From Serpentinimonas barnesii (GTDB lineage: Bacteria; Pseudomonadota; Gammaproteobacteria; Burkholderiales; Burkholderiaceae_C), in contig NZ_BAWN01000009.1 of the NCBI RefSeq assembly GCF_000696225.1, positions 1 to 64,000 of the forward strand: 64,000 nt of DNA. Reading direction: 5' to 3'. Shown piece by piece: positions 63,724-64,000 of this stretch. Made by a program: the position numbers and the translations under genes. How positions within the stretch are numbered: the stretch's first letter is position 1; each line of letters begins with the position of its first letter. The notes under the pieces were generated by a model. The model had not been told where the DNA came from and did no database searches. It worked only from the letters and a program-made list of their open reading frames with translations.

Positions 63724-63924
63724 TCAGTCGTTGCGCTGCGTTCCCAAGGCGCGCCTGATTTTCTGGTCGGTCTTGTACTGGCTCAGCGCGTACACCGACC
63801 AGATCGCCGCCGGAATCCAGCCGATGATGGTGATTTGCAAAAACAGGCAAAACAAACCGGCAAACGGCCGTCCGATGGTGAAAAACTGCAACCAAGGCAA
63901 AAATATTGCCAGCAAAAGACGCAT
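63724..63924 (-). CDS. YqaE/Pmp3-family small membrane protein
   Basis: 66 aa with two membrane helices (LLLAIFLPWLQFFTIGRPFAGLFCLFLQITIIGWIPAAIWSVYALS) and a charged tail (QYKTDQKIRRALGTQRND). It matches the YqaE/Pmp3 stress peptide family, in which members affect membrane potential or salt tolerance. I chose ATG 63924, which begins just before the first helix; the frame is open to 63975. The remaining bases to the window end hold nothing I can call. Confidence 0.78.
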   Translation of the reverse strand: MRLLLAIFLPWLQFFTIGRPFAGLFCLFLQITIIGWIPAAIWSVYALSQYKTDQKIRRALGTQRND

Positions 63925-64000
63925 GAGGGTTCCTACTTGGTAAACCGGGGCTGTTGATCCATGGGGCGCTTGCAACAGCCGCCCACCCCCCGCGGCCCTA

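Overview
The window is high-GC, densely coded chromosome from a betaproteobacterium, most likely a Comamonadaceae-like member of the Burkholderiales. This rests on overall protein style, the dnaG-rpoD block, a phasin, TAXI-type TRAP transport, a protocatechuate 4,5-dioxygenase pair and many PAS/GGDEF proteins. No rRNA operon or CRISPR array was seen. There is one tRNA gene, tRNA-Ser(GGA), and one clear mobile element inserted in it.

Layout. 1-320 is an 89-bp tandem repeat cut by the window edge. 325-10249 is housekeeping: mltG-tmk-holB as a translationally coupled minus-strand operon, ygfZ and an NRDE protein on plus, a thioesterase-GNAT fusion and purL on minus. 10421-11932 is an isolated soxA-soxX pair (thiosulfate oxidation cytochromes). 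12145-17893 holds an isochorismatase-like hydrolase, an NlpC/P60 peptidase, a DUF465 protein, a large Arg/Lys/Orn decarboxylase and the nfeD-qmcA membrane pair.

18023-20752 is a 2.7-kb AT-rich integrated element bounded by 19-bp repeats of the tRNA-Ser 3' end. It carries only a tyrosine integrase and a MobV relaxase, with a cluster of inverted repeats and a pMV158-like candidate oriT between them. It is the most unusual object in the window: an apparently minimal integrative mobilizable element.

20828-26701 holds a class-III aminotransferase and a TAXI-TRAP uptake operon with an Asp/Glu-racemase-like enzyme. A VapBC-type toxin-antitoxin pair follows. 27564-32120 has a small secreted protein, a two-component system and a REC-GGDEF protein; the last is coupled to a giant five-PAS hybrid kinase (to 36514). 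YitT, a MASE2-GGDEF cyclase, ferrochelatase, a phasin, a patatin lipoprotein, a ferric-iron binding protein, an SDR and another GGDEF protein lead to dnaG and rpoD (44897-49700).

49705-57331 is a signalling block: a chemotaxis receptor, a REC-EAL protein with degenerate GGDEF, and a solute-binding lipoprotein overlapping a PAS histidine kinase. 57332-63695 looks like an aromatic catabolism region: ligAB with a divergent LysR regulator, then a PobR-like AraC regulator divergent from a complete P450-ferredoxin-ferredoxin reductase operon. A Pmp3-like membrane peptide closes the window. At least four genes carry GGDEF or EAL domains, so cyclic-di-GMP signalling is strongly represented.
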